Source of the DNA: Bacteroidota bacterium
Lineage (GTDB): Bacteria; Bacteroidota; Bacteroidia; AKYH767-A; JABDAW01
Length of the DNA: 15,764 nt
Direction of reading: 5' to 3'
Assembly: GCA_023251595.1 (NCBI GenBank)
Contig: JAHEYM010000031.1
Coordinates: 1 to 15,764 of the forward strand
In this document: positions 1 through 6,347 of the stretch, in pieces
Position numbering within the stretch: position 1 is the first letter of the stretch
Layout: every line of letters begins with the position of its first letter
Program-made: the position numbers and the translations under genes
Notes under the pieces: model-generated
Seen by the model: only the letters and a program-made list of their open reading frames with translations
Told to the model about the DNA's origin: nothing
Database searches by the model: none

Positions 1-33
1 CATAATCATCTGCGTTATCTGCGTTCCATTTTT
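1..33 (+). repeat. Dispersed intergenic repeat, family A, copy 1
   Basis: This stretch contains TCTGCGTTATCTGCGTTCC followed by a run of T. Recognisable relatives lie at 4765-4813, 5110-5160, 10576-10610 and 14671-14703, all in the same orientation. Here it lies just beyond the 3' end of the leftward lipoprotein gene that stops at 62. It may extend to the left outside the window. It has no coding potential that I trust. Confidence 0.75.
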
Positions 34-61
34 AGACCGACCGGTTTTGCATTATCACAAT

Positions 62-772
62 TTATTTATGGCGAGGTCTAATATAATAATTTTCCAGATC
101 CCATCTATTAGCACCAATCGCAGATTCGATCTTTATTAGCCCGACATTTTTTGCATAATAATAATTTTCCGGACTATTTGAACCTGTGAAGTCACTGGAA
201 TGATAGATCTTGATTACCTCATAAAATGTATTATTTCCTATTTGCATGTAATCGAACTTTTGCAATGCAATAACCGTGTCCGTTAATTGTCCCGAAGTAT
301 CATGAGAAATACGAGCAACGCCAAAATTAATCGGATCTTCCATACTTTGCACACTCCCGAGGGAAGTTTTTGTGAGAACACAGTTAAAATTCGTTATAAA
401 GACATTATCCGTATTTAAACTATAAATCTTAAATACACCGGTTCTATAAGAATATGTATTAATTTCAATATCTTGCAAATAATCCGGATAAATGGAAGTA
501 TAATATGCCGATTGCCAGTCCTTTTTAGTAATCTGTGTGGACCTTCCGACAACAACAACCGTATCCCGCTGCCCTGAAATTGAATTTACATACACCCACT
601 CTGAACCTGACATAAAATCAAAATAATCAATAAAAGTTGGCGAAACAAGGCTTAAATCTGTGGGATCGATAGTTGGTTGCTCCTTTTTTGAACAAGAGGT
701 AAACATGACAGAACCAACAATCATGCAAAGAATCAATGACAATCCAAAAGAGGTTCTACTACAATTTTTCAT
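62..772 (-). CDS. Predicted lipoprotein of unknown function (236 aa)
   Basis: The protein starts with a basic, hydrophobic leader and the sequence FTSC, with C27 as the probable lipidated cysteine, followed by SKKE. It is therefore probably exported and membrane-anchored. After a linker rich in P, T and D, the body begins near residue 48 with the pattern YFDFMSGSEWVYVNS...DTVVVVG. This resembles the opening of many Bacteroidota lipoproteins with a beta-rich domain, but I cannot name a family. There is no catalytic motif. The gene stands alone: about 300 non-coding bases separate it from the next gene, which reads the same way. The ATG at 772 was chosen because the signal peptide begins there. 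Its function is not known. Confidence 0.8.
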   Translation of the reverse strand: MKNCSRTSFGLSLILCMIVGSVMFTSCSKKEQPTIDPTDLSLVSPTFIDYFDFMSGSEWVYVNSISGQRDTVVVVGRSTQITKKDWQSAYYTSIYPDYLQDIEINTYSYRTGVFKIYSLNTDNVFITNFNCVLTKTSLGSVQSMEDPINFGVARISHDTSGQLTDTVIALQKFDYMQIGNNTFYEVIKIYHSSDFTGSNSPENYYYAKNVGLIKIESAIGANRWDLENYYIRPRHK

Positions 773-1069
773 AGTATGGGTTATTTAAGGGTTTGAGAAT
801 GAGATATTTGTATAGATAAATTTAAGTGCTTTATAAATCGGCCGATACTTTTATTTAATCTGACGTCAAAGTAAAAGTTCTTTCAAAAGTAAGTCAAGGA
901 CAAAAACGTTAAAAAGAGACAAATGCTCTTATTGGTTGAACAAAATGATCTATTCAAAAAGCATTAAGCAAAACAGGGCGACAAAGGTAATAAGGTCAAA
1001 ATCCGATTCCAAGGACAAATTACAGCAATTCCGACATTGGCTAGGAGAACAATATTCGTAATAAAAAGT
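773..1069. other. Intergenic region without a visible gene
   Basis: This stretch of 297 AT-rich bases lies between two leftward lipoprotein genes. I see no convincing ORF, hairpin terminator or member of the dispersed repeat families. On the minus strand there are two matches to the Bacteroidota -7 element TAnnTTTG, at 884-891 (TACTTTTG) and 982-989 (TACCTTTG). Neither has a TTTG at the expected 19-21 base spacing, so I treat them as weak candidates for the promoter of the 62-772 gene. Confidence 0.4.
884..891 (-). promoter_or_regulatory. Possible -7 element of the lipoprotein promoter
   Basis: TACTTTTG on the minus strand fits TAnnTTTG. It lies about 110 bases upstream of the ATG at 772, which implies a leader of about 100 bases. 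No -33 TTTG is found at the right spacing, so the support is weak. Confidence 0.25.
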
Positions 1070-1636
1070 CTATAGAATAAACCTGACTTCAAAATCATCG
1101 CCTCTGATCGTACCCAAATGTTTGTTATTCCATAAGTAAACTTTCACAGTACTGTTAATATTTACATTTGGGGGCAGTTTTATTTTTTCATGTACATTTG
1201 TCCATTTTCCTGCAATTTTTACACTTGTCTGATCGATCGGAACGCTCGTCCACAAAAGGTTTGTAGGTCCATCATCGATTGAGAGGACAAGTGCGCCCTT
1301 TTGAGACAGATCAGCGACACAAACGAAAGCAGAATATTCTATAAATTTTATTTTTCTCTTTGTAATCTTGCTTAATTGATACTTGTATCCGGCACTAAAC
1401 TCATTCGTGGTATCTGCCTTGACAAAATAATGTCCGGAATGTGCATCTCCGGTGTCGAGCGATATATTTTCTGTCCACCCCGCCAATTCTTCAAAACTAT
1501 TTTTGAAAACAATTGCATTTTCATCGAGAACGGAAACCGCCTCATTCTTGTTCTTACATGATGCCAAAATGATAACAAGCAGAAAAATAAATGTGCTGCA
1601 AAGGCGCGAAGGCGCTAAGAATTTTAGACGTTGCAT
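1070..1636 (-). CDS. Predicted lipoprotein with a carbohydrate-binding-like beta domain (188 aa)
   Basis: A hydrophobic leader ends in ILASC with C27 as the lipidation site, so export and lipid anchoring are likely. The mature part starts near residue 40 with FKNSFEELAGWTENISLDTGDAHSG. This resembles the first strands of jelly-roll carbohydrate-binding modules (NFE..W....g.a.sG), and the end has KVYLWN and DDFEVRFIL, like the last strands of such folds. This is a fold guess only, and no ligand can be assigned. It begins 20 bases after the alaS stop on the same strand, so it is probably transcribed with alaS. The codons for residues about 6-13 (FLAPSRLC) are made from a GC-rich dispersed repeat (1597-1620), so this signal peptide seems partly repeat-derived. 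A later start is not available in the leader. Confidence 0.75.
   Translation of the reverse strand: MQRLKFLAPSRLCSTFIFLLVIILASCKNKNEAVSVLDENAIVFKNSFEELAGWTENISLDTGDAHSGHYFVKADTTNEFSAGYKYQLSKITKRKIKFIEYSAFVCVADLSQKGALVLSIDDGPTNLLWTSVPIDQTSVKIAGKWTNVHEKIKLPPNVNINSTVKVYLWNNKHLGTIRGDDFEVRFIL
1597..1620 (-). repeat. GC-rich dispersed repeat inside a signal peptide coding region
   Basis: GCAAAGGCGCGAAGGCGC read on the plus strand is nearly the same as the left arm of the 11921-11993 palindrome (GCAAAGGCGCAAAGGCGC). It codes for part of the leader of the 1070-1636 lipoprotein on the minus strand. Confidence 0.6.
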
Positions 1637-1656
1637 TATTAGTAATATTTTTGAGA

Positions 1657-4320
1657 TTATTTTTCGTCGATGTTAATGACAAAGGATTTCGCTTTGTTCA
1701 TTATATTGGATATTAATCCATCAGGGTTTTTTCCACCTGCAGTGGCGTAAAAGGGTTGCCCTCCTCCTCCACCCTGAATATCTTTCGATAATTCTTTGAT
1801 GATCTTAGTTGCGTTCATACTATTCAAATTGACCAATTCATCTGATAACATAACCGACAAATGCGCTTTGCCCTCAATTTTTGCACCCAAAACAAGATAT
1901 AAGTTTCCCACTTCCCTCTTCAGTTCAAATGAAATATCTTTTATTAATTCGGCTGATGGAATTTCAATTATTTCACCAATAAAATTGATTCCTTTGATTT
2001 GAATCATTTTTTTCAAAAGTTCGGATTTAATAATGTTGGCTTTTTCCCGCATGAATGAGTCGAACTGTTCCTTCAACAAGTCCCGTTCTGCAATAATGGA
2101 ATTGATAGCTTTAATTGTATCCGCCGGATTCTTTAATATTTCATTAATATTCTGTAATTTAATTTCAAGATCTTTTACATACTGTTCAGTACCCTTTGCA
2201 GTAATTGCTTCAATTCTTCGAACACCGGCTGCCACAGCACCTTCAGAAATAATTTTAAATAGACCGATTTTACCCGTTGAAGAAACATGCGTTCCGCCAC
2301 AAAGCTCGACCGAATAATTTTTATCGAAGGTTATCATCCGAACAAATTCACCATATTTTTCACCAAAAAGAGCCATCGCACCTTGATTTCGCGCTTCTTC
2401 CAGAGGCACATTTCTTTTTTCATTCAATACGATATCTTCGCGAATCTTTTCGTTTACCAACTTCTCGATCTTCTCCATTTCTTCATCACTCACTTTTGTG
2501 AAATGAGAGAAATCGAAACGCGTCAATTCTTCATTCACCAGCGATCCTTTTTGCGCTACATGTTTGCCGAGAACTGCTCTCAGCGCAGCATGCATAAGAT
2601 GTGTGGCAGAATGATTATTTTCGGTTAATCTTCTTTTGGTTTCATTTACACTCGCATGAAATTTAGCAGAAAGATTTTCCGGTAAACGTTCACAAATATG
2701 TAATATAAGATTATTTTCTTTTTGTGTATCGATAATTTCAATTCGTTCGTTTGCCGATTCAAGAAAACCTGTATCTCCTATTTGTCCACCACTTTCAGCA
2801 TAAAATGGCGTGACATTTAATACCAATTGAAATTGATTTTTTCCTTTGGTTGAAGTTTTCCGGAATCTTAATATTTCGGCTTCCGACTCGAGTAATTCAT
2901 AACCCACGAATTTGGTCTCTTCTCCTTCGCGAACAATGGTCCAATCGCCCGACTCAACAACATTTGCATTTCGTGATCTTTCTTTTTGTTGAATTAATGC
3001 CGCATTAAAGGCTTCCATGTCGACCGAAAGATTTTTCTCACGCGCAATTAATTGTGTTAGATCGATTGGAAAGCCGAAAGTATCATATAATTCGAAAGCA
3101 AACTCACCGTTCAGGACTCCCTTCTCTCCGCCCTCATCCCCGACCCTTCTCCCAAGGGAGAAGGGAGCTAGTTCATCCAGCTTTTTCAACCCCGCTTCGA
3201 GGGTTCGCAGGAAAGAAGTTTCTTCTTCACGAATTACTCTGGCAACAAATTCTTCCTGCGATTTTAATTCGGGGAAAACATCTTTTAATTGATTCGCGAG
3301 AACCGGGACTAATTTATATATAAATGGAGAAGACATATTCAGAAATGCAAATGAATAACGAACTGCTCTTCTCAGAATTCTGCGAATTACATAACCCGAT
3401 TTATTATTCGATGGAAGTTGTCCGTCGGCGATAGCAAAAGATATAGCGCGAATATGATCGGAAATAACCCGCATCGCGATATCCGTTTTTTCGTTAGAGC
3501 CATAAACTATTCCACTATTAGTCGATATATAATTAATTAATGGGGTGAAAACATCGGTATCATAATTCGATTTCTTTTGCTGAATCGCCATGCAGAGACG
3601 CTCGAAACCCATTCCGGTATCGACATGTTTATCGGGCAACGGAACGAGTTTGCCGTCCGACATCCGGTTATATTGCATAAATACCAGATTCCAGATTTCG
3701 ACCACGAGAGAATGTCCGGTATTGACCAATGATTTACCGTCAATTTTTGCCCGTTCTTCATCCGAACGTAAATCTATATGTATTTCGGAACAAGGACCGC
3801 ATGGACCGGTTTCTCCCATTTCCCAAAAATTATCTTTTTTATTACCATTAATAATTCTGTTTTTATCAATCCATTTCTCCCAACAATTCTGTGCTTCGGT
3901 ATCGAAATCCAATTTTTCGGAATCATCGCCTTCAAATACCGTAACATATAATCGATCTGCGGACAATTTATAAACTCCTGTCAATAATTCCCAAGCCCAG
4001 GCAATTGCAGCTTCTTTGAAATAATCGCCAAACGACCAGTTCCCAAGCATTTCGAACATCGTATGATGATAGGTATCGACGCCAACTTCTTCGAGGTCGT
4101 TGTGTTTACCCGATACTCTCAAACATTTTTGGGTATCGGCAACCCGTTTGTATTTGGGTGAAGAATTTCCAAGAAAATAATCTTTAAACTGGTTCATACC
4201 GGCATTGGTGAACATCAGCGTTGGATCGTTCTTAACGATGAGCGGCGCGGATGGCACGATCTGATGTCCTTTAGAGGCAAAGAAATCGAGGAAAGCTTTA
4301 CGTATTTCGTGTGATGTCAT
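1657..4320 (-). CDS. alaS: Alanine--tRNA ligase (AlaRS, 887 aa)
   Basis: This cytoplasmic enzyme charges tRNA-Ala with alanine and hydrolyses mischarged Ser/Gly-tRNA-Ala. The class II catalytic core is present: FTNAGMNQFKDYF at about residues 37-49, the motif 2 arginine in KCLRVSGKHNDLEEVG, HHTMFEMLGNWSFGDYF at 85-101, and motif 3 VDTGMGFERL from residue 233. The editing domain has both zinc and active-site pairs: H570-S-A-T-H574 and C674-G-G-T-H678. The C-terminal C-Ala domain has the glycine-rich GGGGGQPFYATAGGKN. The length is normal for the family. The start at 4320 gives the usual MTSHEIRKAFLDFF beginning. Oddity: residues about 385-401 are encoded by a dispersed palindromic repeat inserted in frame in the linker before ELYDTFGFPIDLT. 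No promoter consensus is visible upstream, where several repeats lie. Confidence 0.98.
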   Translation of the reverse strand: MTSHEIRKAFLDFFASKGHQIVPSAPLIVKNDPTLMFTNAGMNQFKDYFLGNSSPKYKRVADTQKCLRVSGKHNDLEEVGVDTYHHTMFEMLGNWSFGDYFKEAAIAWAWELLTGVYKLSADRLYVTVFEGDDSEKLDFDTEAQNCWEKWIDKNRIINGNKKDNFWEMGETGPCGPCSEIHIDLRSDEERAKIDGKSLVNTGHSLVVEIWNLVFMQYNRMSDGKLVPLPDKHVDTGMGFERLCMAIQQKKSNYDTDVFTPLINYISTNSGIVYGSNEKTDIAMRVISDHIRAISFAIADGQLPSNNKSGYVIRRILRRAVRYSFAFLNMSSPFIYKLVPVLANQLKDVFPELKSQEEFVARVIREEETSFLRTLEAGLKKLDELAPFSLGRRVGDEGGEKGVLNGEFAFELYDTFGFPIDLTQLIAREKNLSVDMEAFNAALIQQKERSRNANVVESGDWTIVREGEETKFVGYELLESEAEILRFRKTSTKGKNQFQLVLNVTPFYAESGGQIGDTGFLESANERIEIIDTQKENNLILHICERLPENLSAKFHASVNETKRRLTENNHSATHLMHAALRAVLGKHVAQKGSLVNEELTRFDFSHFTKVSDEEMEKIEKLVNEKIREDIVLNEKRNVPLEEARNQGAMALFGEKYGEFVRMITFDKNYSVELCGGTHVSSTGKIGLFKIISEGAVAAGVRRIEAITAKGTEQYVKDLEIKLQNINEILKNPADTIKAINSIIAERDLLKEQFDSFMREKANIIKSELLKKMIQIKGINFIGEIIEIPSAELIKDISFELKREVGNLYLVLGAKIEGKAHLSVMLSDELVNLNSMNATKIIKELSKDIQGGGGGQPFYATAGGKNPDGLISNIMNKAKSFVINIDEK
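3119..3168. repeat. Palindromic dispersed repeat inserted in frame in alaS
   Basis: The core at 3144-3165 is a perfect inverted repeat with 10-base arms, CCCTTCTCCC and GGGAGAAGGG, around AA. It is preceded by GCCCTCATCCCCGA. From general knowledge, strings of the form CCCTCATCCCC..CCCTTCTCCC are common as intergenic repeats in diverse bacteria. Here it sits in alaS and encodes APFSLGRRVGDEGGEKG (residues 385-401). Its borders are set by eye. Confidence 0.85.
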
Positions 4321-4344
4321 TTTTACTTCAGGTAACTAATGATT

Positions 4345-4375
4345 AAAGTCCCCCCTTTGGGGGATTTAGGGGGCA
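4345..4375. repeat. C-tract/G-tract dispersed repeat
   Basis: C6 (4350-4355), TTT, G5 (4359-4363), ATTTA and G5 (4369-4373) form a self-complementary element just upstream of alaS. A close relative at 13245-13269 lies inside the coding start of the serine hydrolase gene. Open frames across this element (for example from 4339) show no protein-like character. Confidence 0.65.
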
Positions 4376-4434
4376 GAAGTGCGAAGTTCGGCAAAATCGA
4401 TGAATTTTCGAATCAGACCGACACAAAAAGTTTG

Positions 4435-4500
4435 CTCACAGATATCTCAGATCAACACAGATCATACGTAGAAAGGATCTGTGCTTATCTGTGCGATCTG
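4435..4500. repeat. Imperfect palindrome of the CACAGAT type
   Basis: The left arm (about 4438-4463, with CAGATATCTCAGATC then CACAGATC) and the right arm (4476-4500) are complementary at about 20 of 25 positions. From general knowledge, this CACAGAT..ATCTGTG pattern is a widespread intergenic repeat type in bacterial genomes. It lies in the spacer upstream of alaS. It could form a hairpin in RNA, but no U-run follows, so I do not call it a terminator. Confidence 0.6.
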
Positions 4501-4580
4501 CAAGCCAACCTTCATTTTTTGAGATTTGTGGTCAACTTTTCTCAACCCAAAGAACGCAAATCACTAACTTCCAATTTTTT

Positions 4581-4623
4581 CCTCAGCGGTACTCTACGTC
4601 TTCTCCACGAACTCTGCGGTTAG
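4581..4623. repeat. Probable dispersed repeat (CTCTGCGGTTA type)
   Basis: This stretch holds CTCAGCGG, then CTCTACG, then TTCTCCACG, then CTCTGCGGTTAG, which is a decayed direct array of related words. It resembles intergenic repeats of the form CTCTGCG..CTCTGCGGTTA that I know from other genomes. There is no second copy in this window, so the call rests on resemblance. Confidence 0.4.
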
Positions 4624-4703
4624 TTTTTTTAATCAACTTCACCCGAAAATACTTCACTTTACTTTTTTGGAAAGCTTTTCAATTATTAATCATAAATATA
4701 AAT

Positions 4704-4769
4704 ATGAATGCAAAGAATTTAAAAGAATTGATAAATACTAATACAAATATTATTGTACCGGAAAATTAA
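4704..4769 (+). other. Very short ORF or gene remnant (21 aa)
   Basis: This frame encodes MNAKNLKELINTNTNIIVPEN. It is AT-rich with ordinary Bacteroidota codon use, and it ends where a family A repeat begins. The wording LKELI...NIIVPEN is faintly like the start of a rhodanese-type domain, but this is far too short to assign. It could be a remnant cut off by the repeat at 4765, or it could be chance. The rest of the 4321-4806 spacer holds only the repeats listed separately. Confidence 0.2.
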
Positions 4770-4813
4770 ATCAGCTTTTATCCGCTCAATCTGCGTTATC
4801 AGTGTTCTATTTT
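4765..4813 (+). repeat. Dispersed repeat family A, copy 2 (long form)
   Basis: This copy aligns without gaps with 5110-5160 at about 37 of 49 positions, beginning ATTAAATCA and ending with the GTTCYATTTT block. The two copies are direct repeats on either side of the small DUF2683-like gene. The repeat overlaps the 3' end of that gene: its stop codon (CTA on the plus strand, 4807-4809) lies in the GTTCTATTTT end of the repeat. Confidence 0.7.
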
Positions 4814-5004
4814 CGAAAACGATTCATTATTGCCTCACGTGAAACTTTCTTCGAACGATCAACTTGCTTCATCAAATTGGACATTCCAATATCTTCCATT
4901 TCCTCTGCCGAGAGGGTGTGAGAATTCATACCTATCCAACTTAAAAAATCCGTCAAAAACTTTAATTCTGATGCGTTCTTTGGAGTTATCACTACAGATT
5001 TCAT
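4807..5004 (-). CDS. Small DUF2683/antitoxin-like protein (65 aa)
   Basis: The protein MKSVVITPKNASELKFLTDF...SAEEMEDIGMSNLMKQVDRSKKVSREAIMNRFRK has the pattern I know from small Bacteroidota proteins annotated as DUF2683 or antitoxin-like. These have an N-terminal strand ending in a KPK-like motif, a helix, LTEEE.EDxG, and a C-terminal helix with VSRE. The frame stays open up to 5046, but I chose the ATG at 5004 because a complete promoter (5022-5053) lies inside the extended part and the family starts at MKS/MKT. No toxin-like gene is next to it. Both sides carry family A repeats, and its stop codon falls within one. The function is uncertain; the role of an orphan antitoxin is inference only. 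Confidence 0.7.
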   Translation of the reverse strand: MKSVVITPKNASELKFLTDFLSWIGMNSHTLSAEEMEDIGMSNLMKQVDRSKKVSREAIMNRFRK

Positions 5005-5021
5005 TGGAGTTTTCTTTGAGA

Positions 5022-5053
5022 CAAAGATATAAAGAACACTATTCAATTACAAA
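5022..5053 (-). promoter_or_regulatory. Bacteroidota-type promoter of the DUF2683-like gene
   Basis: On the minus strand, TTTG (5050-5053) is followed after 20 bases by TATCTTTG (5022-5029), an exact fit to TTTG-N19/21-TAnnTTTG. Transcription would start near 5015, about 11 bases before the ATG at 5004. This decides the start codon of the gene. Confidence 0.7.
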
Positions 5054-5109
5054 AATTCCTGCAAAAAGTGATCAACTTAATATTCCAAAGCGGCAAAATA
5101 AATCCTCCA

Positions 5110-5160
5110 ATTAAATCATTTTTTATCAGCTTAATACGTGTCACCTGCGTTCCATTTTTT
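5110..5160 (+). repeat. Dispersed repeat family A, copy 3 (long form)
   Basis: This is the direct-repeat partner of 4765-4813. It carries ATTAAATCA, then a diverged middle, then CCTGCGTTCCATTTTTT. It lies between the two divergent promoters at 5022-5053 and 5188-5218. Confidence 0.7.
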
Positions 5161-5187
5161 TCACCCAAAAATTCACTCTAACCTGCT

Positions 5188-5218
5188 TTTGTATTATCGA
5201 AGTTTTTTGCTACTTTTG
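5188..5218 (+). promoter_or_regulatory. Bacteroidota-type promoter of the M23 peptidase gene
   Basis: TTTG (5188-5191), 19 bases, then TACTTTTG (5211-5218) matches the Bacteroidota sigma consensus. The predicted transcription start is near 5225, where the CCCTTCGACAGGCTCAGGG repeat begins, so that repeat would be the first part of the leader RNA. Confidence 0.7.
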
Positions 5219-5224
5219 CCCCTC

Positions 5225-5247
5225 GCCCTTCGACAGGCTCAGGGACC
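5225..5247. repeat. CCCTTCGACAGGCTCAGGG dispersed repeat
   Basis: This stretch has CCCT and AGGG ends with an imperfect internal symmetry. From general knowledge, GCCCTTCGACAAGCTCAGGG is a widespread intergenic repeat in Bacteroidota and other genomes. Only this copy occurs in the window. It lies in the predicted 5' leader of the M23 gene, 17 bases before the start codon. Confidence 0.6.
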
Positions 5248-5263
5248 ATAAAACATCACTCCA

Positions 5264-6235
5264 TTGCCAAAGGTAAAGTACTACTTTAACACCCATTCTC
5301 TCAAGTATGAGAAAGTCGTTATCAGCCTCAAAAAGAAGCTGACACGCGGACTCGTATTCTTTTTTACTGCATCCGTTTTTGCTACAGCCATCATGCTGAT
5401 CGCGTATCAGGTGTTTGATTCTCCGAAAGAAAAGCGTCTGAAACGGGAGATCGATGAGTACAAACTTCAGATCACCCGACTCAATACCCGTGCGAATCAG
5501 ATGGATGGTGTCATAAGAAATCTGCGTGAACGCGATGACGACATTTATCGTGTTATCATGGAGGCAGAACCGCTGTCTGATGAAGTCAGAAACGCCGGAT
5601 ACGGAGGTGTGAACAAATACAGGGAGCTCGAAGGATATGACAATTCGGAATTACTGATCGAGACCACGAAGAAATTCGACAAGTTATCGAAACAGATGTA
5701 CGTACAGTCCAAATCCTTTGACGAGGTTTTCGCAATGGCAAAAAACAAAGCGCAGATGCTCGCGTCAATCCCTGCTATTCAGCCCATTTCAAACAAATAT
5801 CTCAATATGTTGGGCTCCGGTTTCGGTTGGCGTATCGATCCGATTTACAAAACCCAGTCAATGCACACCGGTATTGACTTCACCGCACAACCGGGTACTC
5901 CAATCTATGCTACCGGAAACGGAACTGTTGCTTCTGCCGAATTTGACAACGGAGGTTACGGTTATTGTGTAAAAATTGATCATGGCTATGGGTACGTCAC
6001 GTTGTATGGTCACATGAGCGAAATGAAGGCTGTTGCGGGTCAGAAAGTGAAACGTGGTGAAGTGATTGGTTTTGTTGGGAGTACGGGCAAGTCAACTGGT
6101 CCTCATTGCCATTATGAAATTATCAAAAACGGCGTTAAGATCAATCCGATTAACTTTTTCTTTAGCGACCTCACGCCTGCAGATTACGAAAAGATGCGTC
6201 AGATTTCTGCTCAGCAGAATCAGGCGTTTGACTAG
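5264..6235 (+). CDS. Membrane-anchored M23/LytM-family peptidoglycan endopeptidase (323 aa)
   Basis: The protein has a short basic cytoplasmic tail, one membrane segment (about 29-50), a charged coiled coil (about 55-95) and a C-terminal LytM domain (about 185-297). The zinc site is complete: H201-x3-D205 in MHTGIDF, H250 in LYGHMS, and H281-C-H283 in GPHCHYE. It should therefore be active against peptide cross-links of peptidoglycan in the periplasm, with a role in cell wall growth or division. This architecture is standard in Bacteroidota. The start is TTG at 5264: a TAA in the same frame at 5249-5251 rules out anything upstream, no ATG lies in the first 40 codons, and PKVKYYFNTHSLKYEK is the usual N-terminus of the family. 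A full promoter lies at 5188-5218. The gene stands alone and converges on the PAS sensor gene. Confidence 0.93.
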   Translation: MPKVKYYFNTHSLKYEKVVISLKKKLTRGLVFFFTASVFATAIMLIAYQVFDSPKEKRLKREIDEYKLQITRLNTRANQMDGVIRNLRERDDDIYRVIMEAEPLSDEVRNAGYGGVNKYRELEGYDNSELLIETTKKFDKLSKQMYVQSKSFDEVFAMAKNKAQMLASIPAIQPISNKYLNMLGSGFGWRIDPIYKTQSMHTGIDFTAQPGTPIYATGNGTVASAEFDNGGYGYCVKIDHGYGYVTLYGHMSEMKAVAGQKVKRGEVIGFVGSTGKSTGPHCHYEIIKNGVKINPINFFFSDLTPADYEKMRQISAQQNQAFD

Positions 6236-6237
6236 TC

Positions 6238-6277
6238 AGTTTATAAGTTGAAGAGTTTATGAGTTGATAAGTTTATT
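6238..6277 (+). repeat. Octanucleotide tandem array in a convergent spacer
   Basis: There are five consecutive 8-base units: AGTTTATA, AGTTGAAG, AGTTTATG, AGTTGATA and AGTTTATT. They begin three bases after the M23 stop codon. The array is non-coding. Unit length is the same as in the coding arrays at 12039-12086 and 13312-13351, though the sequence differs. Confidence 0.75.
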
Positions 6278-6319
6278 AATATTATAGAACAAAAAGAATT
6301 ATTTTCGTTTCCCTAAAAC

Positions 6320-6347
6320 CTCATCACTCATCACTCATAACTCATAA
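6320..6347. repeat. Heptanucleotide tandem array abutting the sensor stop codon
   Basis: There are four 7-base units: CTCATCA twice, then CTCATAA twice. The next bases CTATAC look like a decayed fifth unit and contain the minus-strand stop codon of the PAS sensor gene (6348-6350). On the minus strand the units read TTATGAG/TGATGAG. Confidence 0.75.

Noticed and set aside
4339..4347. ATGATTAA next to the C-tract repeat as a third copy of the ATGATTAATC junction at 11912 and 13222
   Set aside because: Only eight AT-rich bases agree and no gene ends there, so this is likely to be chance.
4476..4500. Hairpin at 4435-4500 as a transcription terminator
   Set aside because: Pairing is imperfect, no U-run follows on either strand, and the sequence matches a known repeat style instead.
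4339..4623. Open frame of 94 codons upstream of alaS on the plus strand
   Set aside because: It runs straight through three repeat elements, has no protein-like composition or start signals, and ends at the edge of a repeat.
4807..5046. Longer version of the small DUF2683-like protein starting at 5046
   Set aside because: The extra 14 codons contain the promoter -7 element at 5022-5029, and the family starts at MKS/MKT, so 5004 is the better start.
6236..6347. Missing ATPase domain of the PAS sensor present in another frame (frameshift)
   Set aside because: The spacer has only tandem arrays and about 40 AT-rich bases. No N, G1 or G2 box is readable in any minus-strand frame.
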